Source of the DNA: Cryptomeria japonica
Lineage: Eukaryota; Streptophyta; Pinopsida; Cupressales; Cupressaceae
Direction of reading: 5' to 3'
Assembly: GCF_030272615.1 (NCBI RefSeq)
Contig: NC_081406.1
Coordinates: 112,935,783-112,999,782 of the forward strand
Length of the DNA: 64,000 bases
Within the stretch, counting starts at the first letter, position 1. Each line of letters starts with the position of its first letter. This document shows, in pieces, positions 11,215-24,080 of the stretch. The translations under genes and the position numbers were made by a program. The notes beneath the pieces are model-generated. The model made no database searches and was not told the DNA's origin. It worked only from the letters and a program-made list of their open reading frames with translations.

Positions 11215-11346
11215 GGATGCTCTGGGAATGAAGTCTATTTGATGGCTTATGGTTCTTTTAGGAGGTAAGGTGGCTGGCTATCCTTCACTTACTATGCCTT
11301 TGAATTTCTTCAACAAATCTTGCACCTCTAATGGCAAATCTTGCTG

Positions 11347-12769
11347 CTATTTCTTGTCTTCTTCTTTGGGCTTCATCACAAGTGCAAACTCTATACCTTC
11401 ACCTTCCTCAAGTGTCTTTAAGAAATTTTTTTCACTCACCAAAAGAACATTAGGACTTGCTTCCCTCTTTTCTCCTTTCTCAAGGATAGACTGAATCTTG
11501 AATGTGACTCCATCTTTCTTGAATGAGTATGCTTGTCCATCAAATTGCCATGGTCTTCCCAATAGAAGATGACATGTATCCATGGGTAATACATCACATA
11601 ACACCTTGTCCTTATACCTTCCAATGGTAAAATGCACCCATGCTTGCTCATTGACTAGGACATGTTGGCCTTTGTTCAACCAAGTGACTCTATATAGATT
11701 CTTGTGAGGTATCCTTTGCAATTTAATCTTGCCCATTGCCTCTTATGACACAATGTTGTTTTTAGATCCTGAATCAATGATCACCTTGCACACTTTGTCC
11801 GTAATCTTGCATTTTATCCTAAATAAGGACCTTCTTTGGCTTGGCTCTTCTCTAACGACTTCTTTGATCAATGTTCTCCTTATCATCAAGTTGTCGCCTA
11901 CCTCTGACTCTAAGGAAACCTCTGAAGTCTTGCTACTTGAAGACTCTTCTTGGAGATATCTCACTCTTCTTTCACCACCATGTGATGATGATCCCTTCTT
12001 TGGACACCTATATGTTGGATGACCAAGTTGGTTACAATGGTAACACTTCATTGTTGCAAAGTATGAGGAACCTCTACCTTGTCCACCAGATCTTCCTCTG
12101 AAACCACAATTGGATCCCCTTCCTCTATTGAATCCTCCTTTACTATTGCCACTATCTTGTTGCTTAGTGAGTTTAGAGTCTCCTTGTGTCCTTTGTTCAT
12201 AACTTCTTCCTCCAAAGCCTCCTCTATGGCCTCTATTGTCTTTCCCTCTACCCCTGCCCTTATTGTTGCTTGAGTCATGTCTTCTTTTCAATTTTTTCTC
12301 CACCTTAAGGGCAAGTTGATAGGTTTGATGGACTATTTTTGGGCTCATTAGACCAATTTTTTCTTGGATGTTCCACCATAGACCATTTAGGTACCTAGCA
12401 ACCTTGAGACTCTCTTCTTCACTGCATGAGATCTAAGGATAAGTTTGTGAAACTCCTTCATATAGCTAATGACATCAAGATCTTTTTGTCTTAATTTTTG
12501 TCTCTTCCTATGAATTTGCACTTCATAATCATCAAGGAGATAGAATTCTTTGATTTTGAATAACATCCCTTTCCAAGAAGAGATGGGTGCTTTGCCTATT
12601 TTCTTCCTTTCATCTTGCATAAATTTCCACCATGCGAGAGCAACTCCTCTCATCCTTGACTTGGCTACCTTGACTCTTTGGACTTCAGTTATTCCTTCAC
12701 ATTCAAAATGGTTCTCCATGACTTCTATCCACTCTAGGACCACTTCTGCCTCCATCTTACCAATGAACA
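11347..12769 (-). pseudogene. G1 gag C-terminal part, zinc knuckle and protease
   Basis: Minus strand from 12769 gives a capsid-like segment (EWIEVMENHFECEG, VALAWWKFMQ), a basic linker, a Gly/Arg-rich tract, and an intact CX2CX4HX4C knuckle (CYHCNQLGHPTYRC) near 12010-12050. The retroviral-type aspartic protease follows with VIIDSGSKNNIVS near 11765 and a flap-side motif (HLLLGRPWQFD). A frame change occurs near 12390-12430 and stops separate 11743 from the downstream frame. The N-terminal part of gag lies at 17518-17826, beyond the 4.75-kb insertion, and the frame agrees across the junction. Gag forms the particle and protease matures it. Confidence 0.85.
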
Positions 12770-14559
12770 TGTAATGCCCATACCCTAGTCGGACTTTTAA
12801 AACCCGTTTAACCTTGATTGACTTCCTTTGTGGCATTCCTGAATGGTAGATTAACCGATATGCAAAGTGTAGTTTAGATAATATAAATAAATTGTGCATA
12901 CTTATTATTGTGCTTTTGCATCGATTTTCGTGTAAATGTAATTGATTCCTAACCCTTGAGGTAAATCTTGAGCTAACGCCTTCATTGAATATGTATATGT
13001 ATATGCATGCTTGTATGAATTCATGGGTGCAGGGGATTGTAGGTACAACACCGCTTAGGGCAAGGTTTATCTCTGTTGGAATTTGCAAGGTTGAGTATGC
13101 TCTTTCATCTTTTGAATTCGGATTCAGTGGTCATATAACTCTCGTCTTGCCTTAGCCATGGTTAGGTGGGCATCGTGTGTGGATTCGTGGGGCTTGCATT
13201 TCATTGGGATGCGTGTCGAGAGATTTGGAGGACTCCCTCGATTTGCATGCCATGCGCGAGGTAAGTGAGGTTTGTGATCCTAAGTATCAAATTTAAATTT
13301 ATGAGTAGACGTGCACATTAGTGATATGGAAATTTAAATAGGTGGTTTCTTTATATGATTAATCACTAATTTAAGAGATTGCTTTAAATTGTTATTGTAG
13401 CAAGCTTAAGGTATTTAACTGAGGTTAGTGTGCTCATTTACGCATTTGTAACTTTTATGCATTTGTAATTGAGAAATTTGAATAAACAAGAATCTTGCAT
13501 TAGATTAGTCCTTTATTTAAAAATGTCGCTTTATTAAGTTATAGCGAGTTAATTAAATAGTTAATTTTAATAACTACGATTTTAATAAATTATGCATTTT
13601 AGAAAGGAAATTTTTTAAAGTCGTTTGGGGGATAGTAATAAATTACGCATTTTCGCATTTGGAGGGAAAAAGGGAAAATGATTATTATTTAAAAGAAATT
13701 ATTTCTTCTTACTTGTATAGTTGATAAAACATAAAAGTTTGATTTTCAGTAAATTAAATTAATCAAAATATAACGTGCTGGCTAAAACGATAGGAAGAGA
13801 TTTAAAGAAAAAAAAATTAGAGTTGAGTATGAAATAGAAGCTTTTAAATTTTAAAAGAAAAATGAACAAGGAGGGAATGAATGATTCCCATTTGGATTTT
13901 CATTTATTGTATTTTAGAAATAAAACCCTAAATTCGAAATTGAAAAGGAGGACAAAATTAGGGTTTCATTTTTAACCTAGTTTGTAAGCATTTTTGGGGG
14001 TTCTTGGCTTGGGAGTTTTTTTGGAGGAAAATGGGGGAAATTTGCCTTGGAGCAGCAGGTTGGGAAAGCTCTCCATCAAGATTCAAGCCCGGAACCTGCA
14101 CTATGAGGTAGGATTTGAATCTACCTTTCTATTTCTTGTTAAAAAAAAAGGAGAGAGAGGATATTACTCATGAATGTGTTTTTTTTCCTTGAAGAATAGT
14201 TGCAGTTGTTCTTTTAAGCTTGGCTGATTTAGGATGAAGTTTCATAGATTTTGTGTTTAAACTTGATGAGGAAATCTAGTTTTCCCTTAATGAAGTCTTT
14301 TCTTGAAAAATTCTGATAAAAGAATGGGGTTGTGAATAAGAAATGAAAAAAAAAAAGAAAACAATAATAGTAAATACAAGATGGGAGTTTTCTGGAAAAA
14401 AAATACAAACTGGGGTTTTCTTTAGAAATGAAGGGAGCTATGCATGCATTTATCCCTGTATTTGAGATTTATTTTTGACAAATCCAACTGTAAGTCGGAT
14501 TCCTATGATATCAAAAAAAATATATACATATAAAAATTTGAATGTGGTCTGTGCGTTTT

Positions 14560-14880
14560 TTTTTGGGGTCCGAAACGGACTCTGCGTATGCCATAAAACC
14601 CTCGGTTTGGGGTTGGAGGGCGGGGAGCGGAGCTCCACCCGCTCCTCCACCCCCTCCCCCGCTTGCTCCCCCATCTGTATTTCCTCCACTCGCCATTTGT
14701 TCGCGCTCCCCCGCTCGCTATTTGTTCATTCTCCCCGCTCGCAGGGAAAGGAGGACGGTGGCTGCGGCACTGCGGTGGCCGCAGGGGCCGCGGTAGCCGC
14801 AGGGCACCGCGGGCCTGCGGGCACCGCAGTGGCGCCGCCACGCGGGAGCTCCCTGCGGAAGGGCTCGGCTCGGCGGCTAG
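14560..14880. other. GC-rich, CpG-rich island inside the 4.75-kb unit
   Basis: A sharp local change from the surrounding AT-rich DNA: repeated CCGC/GCGG, CTCCCCCGCTCGC and GGCCGCAGGGGCC-type motifs. Several overlapping frames open on both strands here but all are low-complexity Pro/Ala/Gly/Arg translations without family motifs. Could be a promoter-like part of a long LTR or a captured host fragment. No RNA gene recognised. Confidence 0.6.
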
Positions 14881-14996
14881 GGTATGGCCAAGCAATCTCC
14901 TTTAAAAAAAATAAAATTTGTTTTACTTATTTGCTTTGTTGAATGGAGGTTATTAAAATTAGTTTTATTTAACTTTTATCTCGCTAAATATTGTTA

Positions 14997-15012
14997 CATA
15001 TATATATATATG

Positions 15013-15043
<31 letters not shown>

Positions 15044-15057
15044 GTATATATATATAA

Positions 15058-15107
<50 letters not shown>

Positions 15108-15108
15108 T
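14997..15108. repeat. (TA)n microsatellite with interspersed GT
   Basis: About 110 bases of alternating T and A broken at intervals by G or C (TGTATATATATATATGTA). The minus-strand frame rich in Tyr/Ile is a by-product. Confidence 0.95.
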
Positions 15109-17517
15109 AAATACGAAGTTTATGTAAATATAAATTGTGGATTCATTTAGAAATAACATTTGATTAGCCATGTAGTGTTAAATTTATTTTGATCACGTTT
15201 AATTTTGGAACAAAATCTCATAGGACAGTATACTGGAGAAGAGATCAAATATTGACTGTATATGAAGACCTTCGTAATAAAACACCAATGCTAACGTCAT
15301 GAAATATATCTTAATAAGACGTCGATCTTCTTTTAAAAAAATAAAATAAAATTCATTGTCTTTCAAAATTTATGATTAAGATCTCTCGATAATCTTACAA
15401 ATGAAAACTAAAATATAGGAGAGTATGAAATTTGAATCGAAAATCATCTTCGTATATTTTGTAATTACTCCGTCGGTCTAGTCCCCATTTAAGGTTCCAC
15501 CGGTTAAGAATCCTTGTCCTTTTTACTTGATGTGTTTAATAGGATCCGTTACAAAAGGGATCATTATGTAATTAACGTCTGAGGTGTCTATTGTTTATTG
15601 GTTTTATTCGCCTAAGTGGCAAGATGTAAAAGACTTATAAATTTTGTATTCCTAACGACATAATACCAAAGGGGTCTTGCAGTTGAGCAGACCCGGAGAT
15701 GTAGCCCATCCGGGGTGAACTCCGAGATCATACCTGTGTTATGTGATGTTTTTAGCGTACTTGTTTTATGTTTTAAGTTATCATGAATGGTTATACTCTT
15801 GCTTAAGTGTATGGTGGAAATTTAGTGAAATCAAATTTAAGTGCTTAACATTATTCAAATGGATAAATATAGTCTTTTAAACTCGTAAAACGTGGTGAAT
15901 TATGGATATGGCAAGGTATTTAAATATTGAGATTAAAGTTGTGGAAAAAGTGAATTGATAATGTTAATTTAAGTTGTAATGGTGGAAAGAATCTTGTTAG
16001 AATACTTTATTGGATTAACTTGTTATTAAGTATATAAATGGAATGGGTGTAAAAAGGAAATGAAGTTAAGATTTATGTCACAATTCTTAAATGGAAAACT
16101 AAAGAATGAACATCATATAAATATCTATCTTTTTACCTTAGAAAATGGATCACGCCATGTCAATTATGTTTCAATACATTGGACGAAATGGTTAAGTTAC
16201 GTCACATTTTAATCTTAGCAAAAATACTCATTAGATTAACTTGATAACCGTGTGGACCCAATTAGGTATCCATGTTGTATAATGGATGAATATACTTAGT
16301 AATTCATGTTGTAATTATAAATCAATAATCCTCACTAGTTTAACTTATAATAGTGCGAACTCAAATAGGTATCCATATTTTAATTCCTTATAAAAGGAAT
16401 CCCTCGTGATTGCCAAAATAAATCTAAAATGGGAGAGTAATTGGCTTGTGGTTTATACAATTTAACTTAGTAAAATTATCTCTCTCATTTTAAGTTCATT
16501 TAACAAAAAGAAAAAAAAAGTGATATGAAATCAGGAAATTGTATTTTAATCCTAAGTGAGAATGTCACCGTGATTTTAATTATTCTAATCTTGAAATGTT
16601 GATTGTCATCTAGTTAACGATACTTAAATTTAAAAGATGTTCTCGTGTGGCCTAATGCATATCCATCTTAATGAAGTTAGTCCACTTATTGCATTATTAA
16701 CACTTCAAATGAATTCCATGGCTACTCACATTATACCTTTCATAAAAGAATTTCAACTCATTAGTTGGCTACGCATGATAACAAATGAAGAGACCTCACT
16801 CTACTCAAGGAAGTTTAATCCGGAAGAAACGAATTTATTTTATTAACCATACTGTTTAATACTTTAAAAGAGGTATCAAATGCGGGTGAATATTATAAAA
16901 TCAAATGATGGAATCCTTGTTTTATTAATCGTAGTTTAACCTTATATGAATGAATCTCAATAGGCATATTTTTAAAACATTAAAGGGTGAAATCAACTGT
17001 GGATGGGTACCTTAAACCCAATGAATGAGCTACATTTCAATTAATCACATGAACCCCTTTTGGGGGCCTCTTAATGTAATTATGAAATTAAGTGCATTGG
17101 ATAAATAACTCCTCGATAGCCTCCTAACCTCTAAATTAAATGAACGCCTCCTAAAATTTTAAGATGTCATATCCTTGAATACACATGTAATTAAGATCTA
17201 TGCATTACCTCGTAATTAAGTTATCCAGTTTAATGGATCTAATGACGCAAGTTGAGTTAGGTGTAAGGTTGTGTAATCGCGTTAGGAAACTCCTTAGGAT
17301 TGGCTGAGCCTTCCGCTGTGATATCTAAGTTGACAGATAATCTCCATTGTATTTTAATGTCGTGTCTAATAATGAATTGAGTTAACTTCAATCTATCTTA
17401 ATGTTGTAACTTTGTATTAACGCTTCTAATTATTATAAAAAAAAAAAAAAAAAATTTACTCTCTATTTGAGTGTTTTTAATTTAAACCCTTAAGGGGTTT
17501 CCTGGTGGGGCACTACA

Positions 17518-17826
17518 GAACAATGACAATCCTTCTAGTGATTTGCCACTCAAGGCATTCAATATCTTCAAAAAAGGTTCTTTCTCTAGAATTGGATCAA
17601 GTTAAGGTATCTTTTCTATCTCTGACACTTCTTTACCCTTCCCTTCTTCCCCTTCCACCTTTACCAACACTTCATCTACCTTGGTTTCTACCTCTGCAAG
17701 CTTACTCTCCAATTCTAGAAACTTCTCCTTCAGGAGTCTATTCTCTTCCTCCTGATCATCCACTTTCTTTTCCAAATTTGCATTGGTCATCATGCTATTG
17801 TCTCCTACATATTCCACTAAGGACAT
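17518..17826 (-). pseudogene. G1 gag N-terminus (coiled coil), separated from the rest by an insertion
   Basis: ATG at 17826 lies 26 bases from the primer-binding site, the expected position for gag. The product starts MSLVEYVGDN and continues into a heptad-rich coiled coil (EKKVDDQEEENRLLKEKF) and a Glu/Lys-rich region, ending with TAA at 17602-17604. The same frame then stays open to the insertion boundary at 17518. Counting out the 4748-bp unit and one GAACA copy, it meets the 12769 part in frame, which supports insertion as the break. Confidence 0.8.
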
Positions 17827-17851
17827 CTACTCACCTAGCCCAAATCTTGTA

Positions 17852-17864
17852 GGATTTGATACCA
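17852..17864 (-). other. Primer-binding site of G1 (initiator Met tRNA type)
   Basis: Minus strand TGGTATCAAATCC, matching the common plant initiator-Met primer site TGGTATCAGAGCC at 11 of 13 positions. Three bases separate it from the LTR end at 17868. Confidence 0.8.
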
Positions 17865-17901
17865 ATTTGATTAGGTTTACCTAGTTTGTTCAACACTTCA
17901 C

Positions 17902-19432
17902 TGATAGTTTTGATACTTAATGTAAGTACAAATCCAATAGCCAACAAGATGAGAGAGGGGGGGGGGTAAATCATACAAACTTAATCATCCATAAAAACAT
18001 CAAATTCAACCTCGGTAACATATATATCAGTCATATAACCAAAACTATCAAACATGCAAACTCAAAAGCATATGAACAATATAAACCTCCTAACACTAGA
18101 TTTAACGTGGAAACCCAAATAGGGAAAAACCACTATGGGATTTCGGACCCACTAAGAAATATACTCTTCTAGAGTATGCTCAATTAAAAGCAAATCCTGT
18201 TAAAGATTACAAACACATTGCTAGATGTGACTTGGTTAAGGGATTTCCCTCAAATCTGTTAGGATCTACACTTTGTTAGAAGTGACCTTGTTAAAGGATT
18301 TCAAACACTCAAATAAGAATGTCACCTTGCTAGAGGATTTAAATATAATACTATTAAGTCCACTCGGTTAAGAGATTTTCTACTACTTCTCAAAATAATA
18401 GTAATAAAAATATGTCTGCAACTTCACATCTAAAAATGCTAAAGTAGATTCCTATTTGCTCAATACAATTTAGACATAGAACTAATCTTGTCTATCTGCT
18501 GGGCATCTATACTTTGTTATCAAAATAGGTTTTCAAGCTTTTATGCTCAGTAACCACTATGTAGCATCCCTGTGCATACACTTGCCCACATGCATTGTTT
18601 ATCAACAGTTTCCTATTTATAAACAATCTTCTAACTACTTAATCTCCTTGATCACATTTCCCATGATCAATCATAGCCATTAGATCTTCAATCTTGTCCA
18701 GGTTCAATGTATCCTTCGATCTAAAAATGTTTTACCCACCTTGGAACTTGTGTTATGGTATTGCAGTTCAATCTGAGTTGTAGATCTTCCTGTCGACCTT
18801 TCTTTACCATAGATTCTTTAACAATATTCATACATGACTTACCAATCATTTAATTTGCTCCATCTCATCAGCTTCCTTCATTAAATATCACATGTAAACA
18901 TTTAATGCATTCTTTTATAGCTTGGTTGTAACTCGGTAAATACTAAACTTCACTCAATAGACATTCTGCCTTCATTAACTGATAGTGATAACCTTAGGGT
19001 TTACTGACTAGGTTCCTTAGGGTTTACCAACTAGGTTCTTTGCTTGATAACATAGTATAGTATTAAAATTTCAAAAAATAGCAAATGTAGGATATCAAAA
19101 CAATCTAAACATCATGATCTCATCATTGTCTAACTTGATAATAGTTGCCCATTGAATAACTTATCCCCTTATTCATCATATTCTTTCTCTGTCTTTTACC
19201 GACATCTTTATACTCATCAAATCATACCTCTTAAGATATGGCAACATCATACTGAATTAGAAAATCAATTTCTTGACATCAATGACAAAATAATAATATT
19301 AAGATAGTAATCATCCTTAATCAGTTATATCCATAGTCAACAACAACCTTCTCAATATCCTTATTGAAATGCCAACAATCTCTCATTGTAATTAGAATGC
19401 CAACCTTCTTCTTGTCTGATATAATGCCAACA
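17902..19432 (-). repeat. 3' LTR of copia A
   Basis: Matches 24081-25587. Contains the block GTGGAAACCC...GGGAAAAACCAC (18114-18135) shared with other copia LTRs in the window and a G run (about 17955-17966) near the end. Confidence 0.95.
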
Positions 19433-19446
19433 ATCTCCCCCTTTGG
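19433..19446 (-). other. Polypurine tract of copia A
   Basis: Minus strand CCAAAGGGGGAGAT directly precedes the LTR start TGTTGGCATT. This is the expected second-strand primer site. Confidence 0.85.
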
Positions 19447-19831
19447 CATTGATGGCAAAACCAATTGATTTGACCTTAATAGATTTGGATTGCTGTGATT
19501 CTGAAATGCTGAAATGCTCTCCCCCATACATTAGACTTCTCCTATTTTCTCAATCTTCTTTCCAATTTGTAGTCTGCTCTTCTTATGTATTCTTCCCCTT
19601 TGACAACAATGCCAAAAATAAAAGAACTAAAAAATAATTTGTTTCTGTAAGAAGTTATTTCCTGCTGTTGTGTATCAACCGAGTCTCGGTCTGAGCATTT
19701 GTCTTCAATTCTTGTTCCTTGTTTATTGTTTCCTGCACACCTTTAGAAAACCTCCTCAAGTGTGTAAATTAGCATCAACTCCTAAAAGATATTCTATAGA
19801 GTCATCGAATTGATGCTTTCAACGAACTTGG

Positions 19832-22800
19832 TTAGTGAATGGAAGATAGGGGTAGGACCCCTAACTGACTTCTGAGATATTCAAAAGTGTCCTTTGGCAG
19901 TGGCTTGGTGAAGATGTCTACAATTTGTTCCTTTGTGCTAACATATTCCAACACCACTTTCTGCTCTTGAACTTCTTCTCTAAGATAATGATATTTGATA
20001 GAGATGTGCTTTGTCTTAGAGTGCATAATAGGATTCTTTGAAATGTTAATGGCACTAGTGTTATCACAAAATATAGTTACTGGCTCGGTAACTTGCTCAT
20101 TTATACCTTCCAATAGTTGTTTGATCCATGCTATATTGGTGCAATTTAGTGCTGTAGCAACATATTCAGCTTTTGCTGTTGACTAAGAAACATATCCTTG
20201 TTTCTTGCTAAGCCAACTCACTAGTCTTTCTCCTAAAAAGAAATCTCCTCCACTTGTGCTTTTCCTGTCATCAATGTTTCCTGCCCAATCAGCATCAGTA
20301 TAAACTTTTAAATCAAACTCGTTTCCTTTCTGATATATTAAACCATAATCTTCAGTGCCTTTTAAGTATCTGAAAATTCTTTTGATTGCCATCATGTGTG
20401 TTTCCTTAGGATCTGCAAAAAATCTTGCAACAATACCTACTGCATGTGCTATATCTGGCCTACTGTGAACAACATATTGCAACTTTCCAATCATAGATTG
20501 GTAAAGTGTCTCATCAATAGATGCAGATTCATCATTCTTTGATAGTTTATAGTTGGTAGTCATAGGAGTACTTACTGGTTTTGAATCCTCCATTCCAAAT
20601 TTCTTCAAGATTTCCTTTATGTACTTGGATTGGGTAATGAAAATCTCATCTTTCATTTGCAATATCTGCAGGCCTATAAAATATTTTATCTCACCAATTA
20701 ATGGCATCTCAAATTATTTACTCATTTCATTTCCAAAGTTCTTGCATAGAGAGTCATTTCCACTAAAGATAATATCATCAACAAATATGGCTGAGATCAG
20801 TATTCTATTTTCATCATTCTTCATGTACATATTGTTGTTCTCACTTGTCCTTATAAAACCAATTTTAATCAAATAAGAGTGCAATCTCTCATACCATGCT
20901 CTAGGTGCTTGTTTCAAACCATATAAAGCTTTGTTCAATTTACATACCTGATCATTATTTTCTCCTTCAACAAATCCTTCAGGTTGTTCAATGAAAACTT
21001 CTTCTTCTAATATACCATTCAGAAATGCAGATTTGACATCCATTTGATATACCTTGAAATTCTTGTAAGCAACACATGCCAACAATATTCTTACTCCTTC
21101 AAGTCTTGCCACAGGTGCAAAAGTCTCACCATAATCAATTCCTTCTTCTTGGGCATAACCTTTGCAAACTAGTCTTGCTTTATTTCGAATGACCTCACCT
21201 TTTTCATTTAGCTTGTTTCTAAAGATCCACTTTGTACCGATTACATTTTTGTCCTTCGGTCTTGGGACCAGTTTCCATGTGTCATTCTTCTTGATTTGAT
21301 CAATCTCTTCTATCATAGCATTTATCCAATCTTCACTGTTAAATGCCTCTTTCACTATTCTCGGTTCAAATTCAGATATCAAACATGTGTTCTATCTCAG
21401 TTTGTTCCTTGTCATCACTAGATCATCCTTATCTCCTATAATCTGACTTGGTGCATGATGTCTTCTAACATACTTGGCTAATATAGGCTCGGTAGGCTCT
21501 GTATGATCTTTTTCATCACTTGGTAACTGGATATTTTCTTCATTTTCTTCAACAGTTATCTTGGTAGGACTTCTTGGTTGCACATAGAAAAATTCTTCAT
21601 AATCTTCTGGCTTTTTGGAGTTTCCTTCATCATTTCTTTCTGTAAATTCATCAATTTTCACATTTGCACTTTCTACTATTTGGTTAGATGATTTGATTAG
21701 ACATTTAAATGCTTTGCTTCTAGAAGAATAACCTAGAAACATTCCTTCTTCACTTTTCTGATCAAACTTGTCATTCCTATCATCTTTATGAACATAGCAT
21801 CTACTCACAAATATTTTAAAATAACTTACATTAGGTTTCTTGTCATACTAGATTTCATAAGGTGTCTTCAAAGTACCTTTCTTCAATTGAACTCAGTTCA
21901 AGGTGTAAACAACTATGCTTATTGCTTCTCTCCAGAATGTTTGTGGAACTTTCTTTTCAATCATCAAGGTTCTGGCACAATCCACAATAGATCTGTTCCT
22001 TGTCTTATCTATCCCATTCTGCTATGGAGTTCTCGGTGTAGAGACTTGTCTTTTTATACCATGATCATTGCAAAATAAGTTGAACTCATCAGATGTAAAC
22101 TCTCCTCCTCTATCTGATCTGAGACATTTCAGTAGTCTTCCTATTTCATTTTCAACTCTAGCCTTGTACCATTTAATCATTTGAAAAGCTTCTAATTTTT
22201 CTTTTAAAAACATTACTGACATCATCCTTGAGTAATCAGCCACAAATAATATGAAATATTTATCACCATAATAACTCTGAACTTTCATAGGATCGCAAAG
22301 ATCAGTATGCACAAGATCTAAAATTCCCTTAGAAGTGTAGGACTTACTTGTAAAGCTTGATCTTGTCATCTTACCCATCTGGCATCCTCGACACATAGCA
22401 TTCTTAGGTTTTTCAAGACTCGGTAGACCTCTTACTCGGTGCTTTTTACTTATTTTGATCAGATTATCAAAATTAACATGACAAAACCTTTTATGCCATA
22501 ACCAGGTATCATCTATCCTTGCATATAGACATTTATTCTAAGTTGAGTCAAGATGAAATGTATTACCTCTTGTTTGTGTCCGGATAGCAACTAACTATCC
22601 ATGCTTGTCATGAACTTTGACAATTCCTTTTTCAAACTCTATTCAGTAACTTGTGTTGTTTAGCTGTGCTACACTCAACAAATTGTATTTCAAACCTTCA
22701 ACCCAATAAACATCATTACATTTAGCATTGTCAAGAAGTGTTATGGATCCTTTACCTCTTACTGGACATGGTGCATCATTACCAAATCTTACATAGCCTC

Positions 22801-24016
22801 CATCATAATTATCTAATTTAATAAACTTGTGTTTATCACCTATCATGTGATGTGAGCAACCACTATCTATGATCCAAGAATCATTAGTATTTATATGAGA
22901 TATTAAAGCTTTTTCTTCATACCTTTCTTCATCTGATCCATCTTTAATAGCCACATAAACAACTTCCTCTGTATCAGTTTCATCTAATTTATCATCATTA
23001 GATTCCTCATCAGGTATTAGGCATGTCCTTTTATCTCTTCTCCTAACGTCTCGATGTCCTCTATAATGATTATCTTTCTGTCTATCATCTCGGTAATCTC
23101 TCTTTTCACTAGATTCTTTGTTAGGACAATTAGAAGCCATATGTCCTATCTTATCACAATTGAAACATTTTAAAGGTATCTTTCCTTTATACTTACTTTT
23201 TCCTCTCGGTAGCCTTCTAGCTAATAGTGCTTCAAACTCTTCTTGCTTTCTGATTTCCTCATATAGTTTGTGTACCTCCTCCATGTTTTTGTGAAATCTT
23301 TCACTTGCTCCACTATGATTCCCTTCAGAGTACTTATACTTTCTATCATTGTAATCATCAGTTTCATCAATATGAAAAGAACTAAATGCAAATTCAACTT
23401 TATTTACCGATGACCCACTGTTATCAAAGTTACTTAACTCAAGTGCATGTAGCTTACCAATAGTAGCATCTAAAGAAACTGGCATATTGTGTATAGACCT
23501 CAATTCATTGATTGCAGAGACTCGGATTGCATAGGCTGGTAGAAGGGTTCTTAACAACTTACTTGTTATATCTTTCTCTTCAATAGTTCCACCTGCTCCT
23601 TTGATTTGATTTACAATCTCCTTTAGTCTTGTACTGTACTGGGTTATGTTCTCACCTTCATTCATCCTCATAGATTCAAGTTGTCCTCTTAGACTATCCA
23701 CTTTTTCTCTTTGAACATGTTCATCTCCTCCATACACAAATATGAGCTTAGTCCACATTGCCTTTGCATCATTGCAACCTTCTAGATCATTAAACTCTGA
23801 GTCAATCAATGCAGATGTTATTTCAATCATTTCTTGAATATGTTCTTCCTTTGCCTTTATCTCTTCCATTGTCAATGGATAGGTGCTCGGTGTGATGAAA
23901 TCATTCTCCTGATAATAGACAACATATTCTCCAATTCCTGATAGATGCAGCTTCATCCTTTTCTGCCATGTAGAGAAACTTGACTTATTCAATTTCGGTG
24001 CATCCCTCTTATACAT
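19832..24016 (-). pseudogene. Copia A gag-pol polyprotein, single frame with nine internal stops
   Basis: The frame holds from 24016 to the terminal stop at 19832 (1395 codons including stop) with no frameshift. Internal stops have their lowest bases at 22643, 22595, 22538, 22022, 21893, 21848, 21392, 20714 and 20183. Order: gag UBN2-like domain (MKLHLSGIGEYV; EKVDSLRGQLESM), intact knuckle CFNCDKIGHMASNC, protease WIIDSGCSHHMIG, integrase zinc region (HKRFCHVNFD, CRGCQMGK), integrase core with HTDLCD and LRSDRGGEF, reverse transcriptase ([32 protein letters not shown]), RNase H (ADWAGNIDDRKSTSG, FCDNTSAINISKNP, HSKTKHISIKYH). The expected integrase catalytic Glu after QNG is replaced in an altered stretch. 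It was an autonomous element once and is now dead. Confidence 0.92.
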
Positions 24017-24066
24017 CTTTGGATCTTTAACTTAAGAGCCTTTAAACTTTCCTTTCGGAGTCCAAA

Positions 24067-24078
24067 GCTCTAATACCA
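24067..24078 (-). other. Primer-binding site of copia A
   Basis: Minus strand TGGTATTAGAGC, one base from the initiator-Met site TGGTATCAGAGC, two bases from the LTR. Confidence 0.85.
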
Positions 24079-24080
24079 AT

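Larger units (their letters stand above)
12770..17517. mobile_element. 4748-bp non-coding TG...CA unit (giant solo LTR or non-autonomous LTR element) inserted in G1 gag
   Basis: Flanked by a perfect 5-bp direct repeat GAACA (12765-12769 and 17518-17522). Starts TGTAATGCCC and ends GGGCACTACA, so the ends are inverted with one mismatch over 10 bp. No reading frame of element type, no internal primer or polypurine site, and no direct terminal repeats were seen. The TG...CA ends and 5-bp duplication are LTR-retroelement hallmarks, favouring a very long solo LTR; a TIR element is less likely. Inside are a GC-rich island (14560-14880), a (TA)n tract (14997-15108) and an 18-base A run (17437-17454). 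Orientation unknown. Confidence 0.75.

Noticed and set aside
12079-12273. Plus-strand frame rich in Ser
   Set aside because: Antisense of the Gly/Arg-rich gag linker of G1.
14080-14130. tRNA-like T-arm (TTCAAGCCCGGAACC)
   Set aside because: No matching acceptor stem or anticodon arm could be laid out around it.
14475-14942. Overlapping frames of 80-155 codons on both strands
   Set aside because: Low-complexity Pro/Ala/Gly/Arg translations of a GC-rich island; no motif and both strands open equally.
14965-15171. Tyr/Ile-rich minus-strand frame
   Set aside because: Translation of the TA microsatellite.
15670-15740. Possible structured RNA around CCCGGAGATG...GGGGTGAACTCCG
   Set aside because: A short GC-rich patch only; no complete fold or family signature seen.
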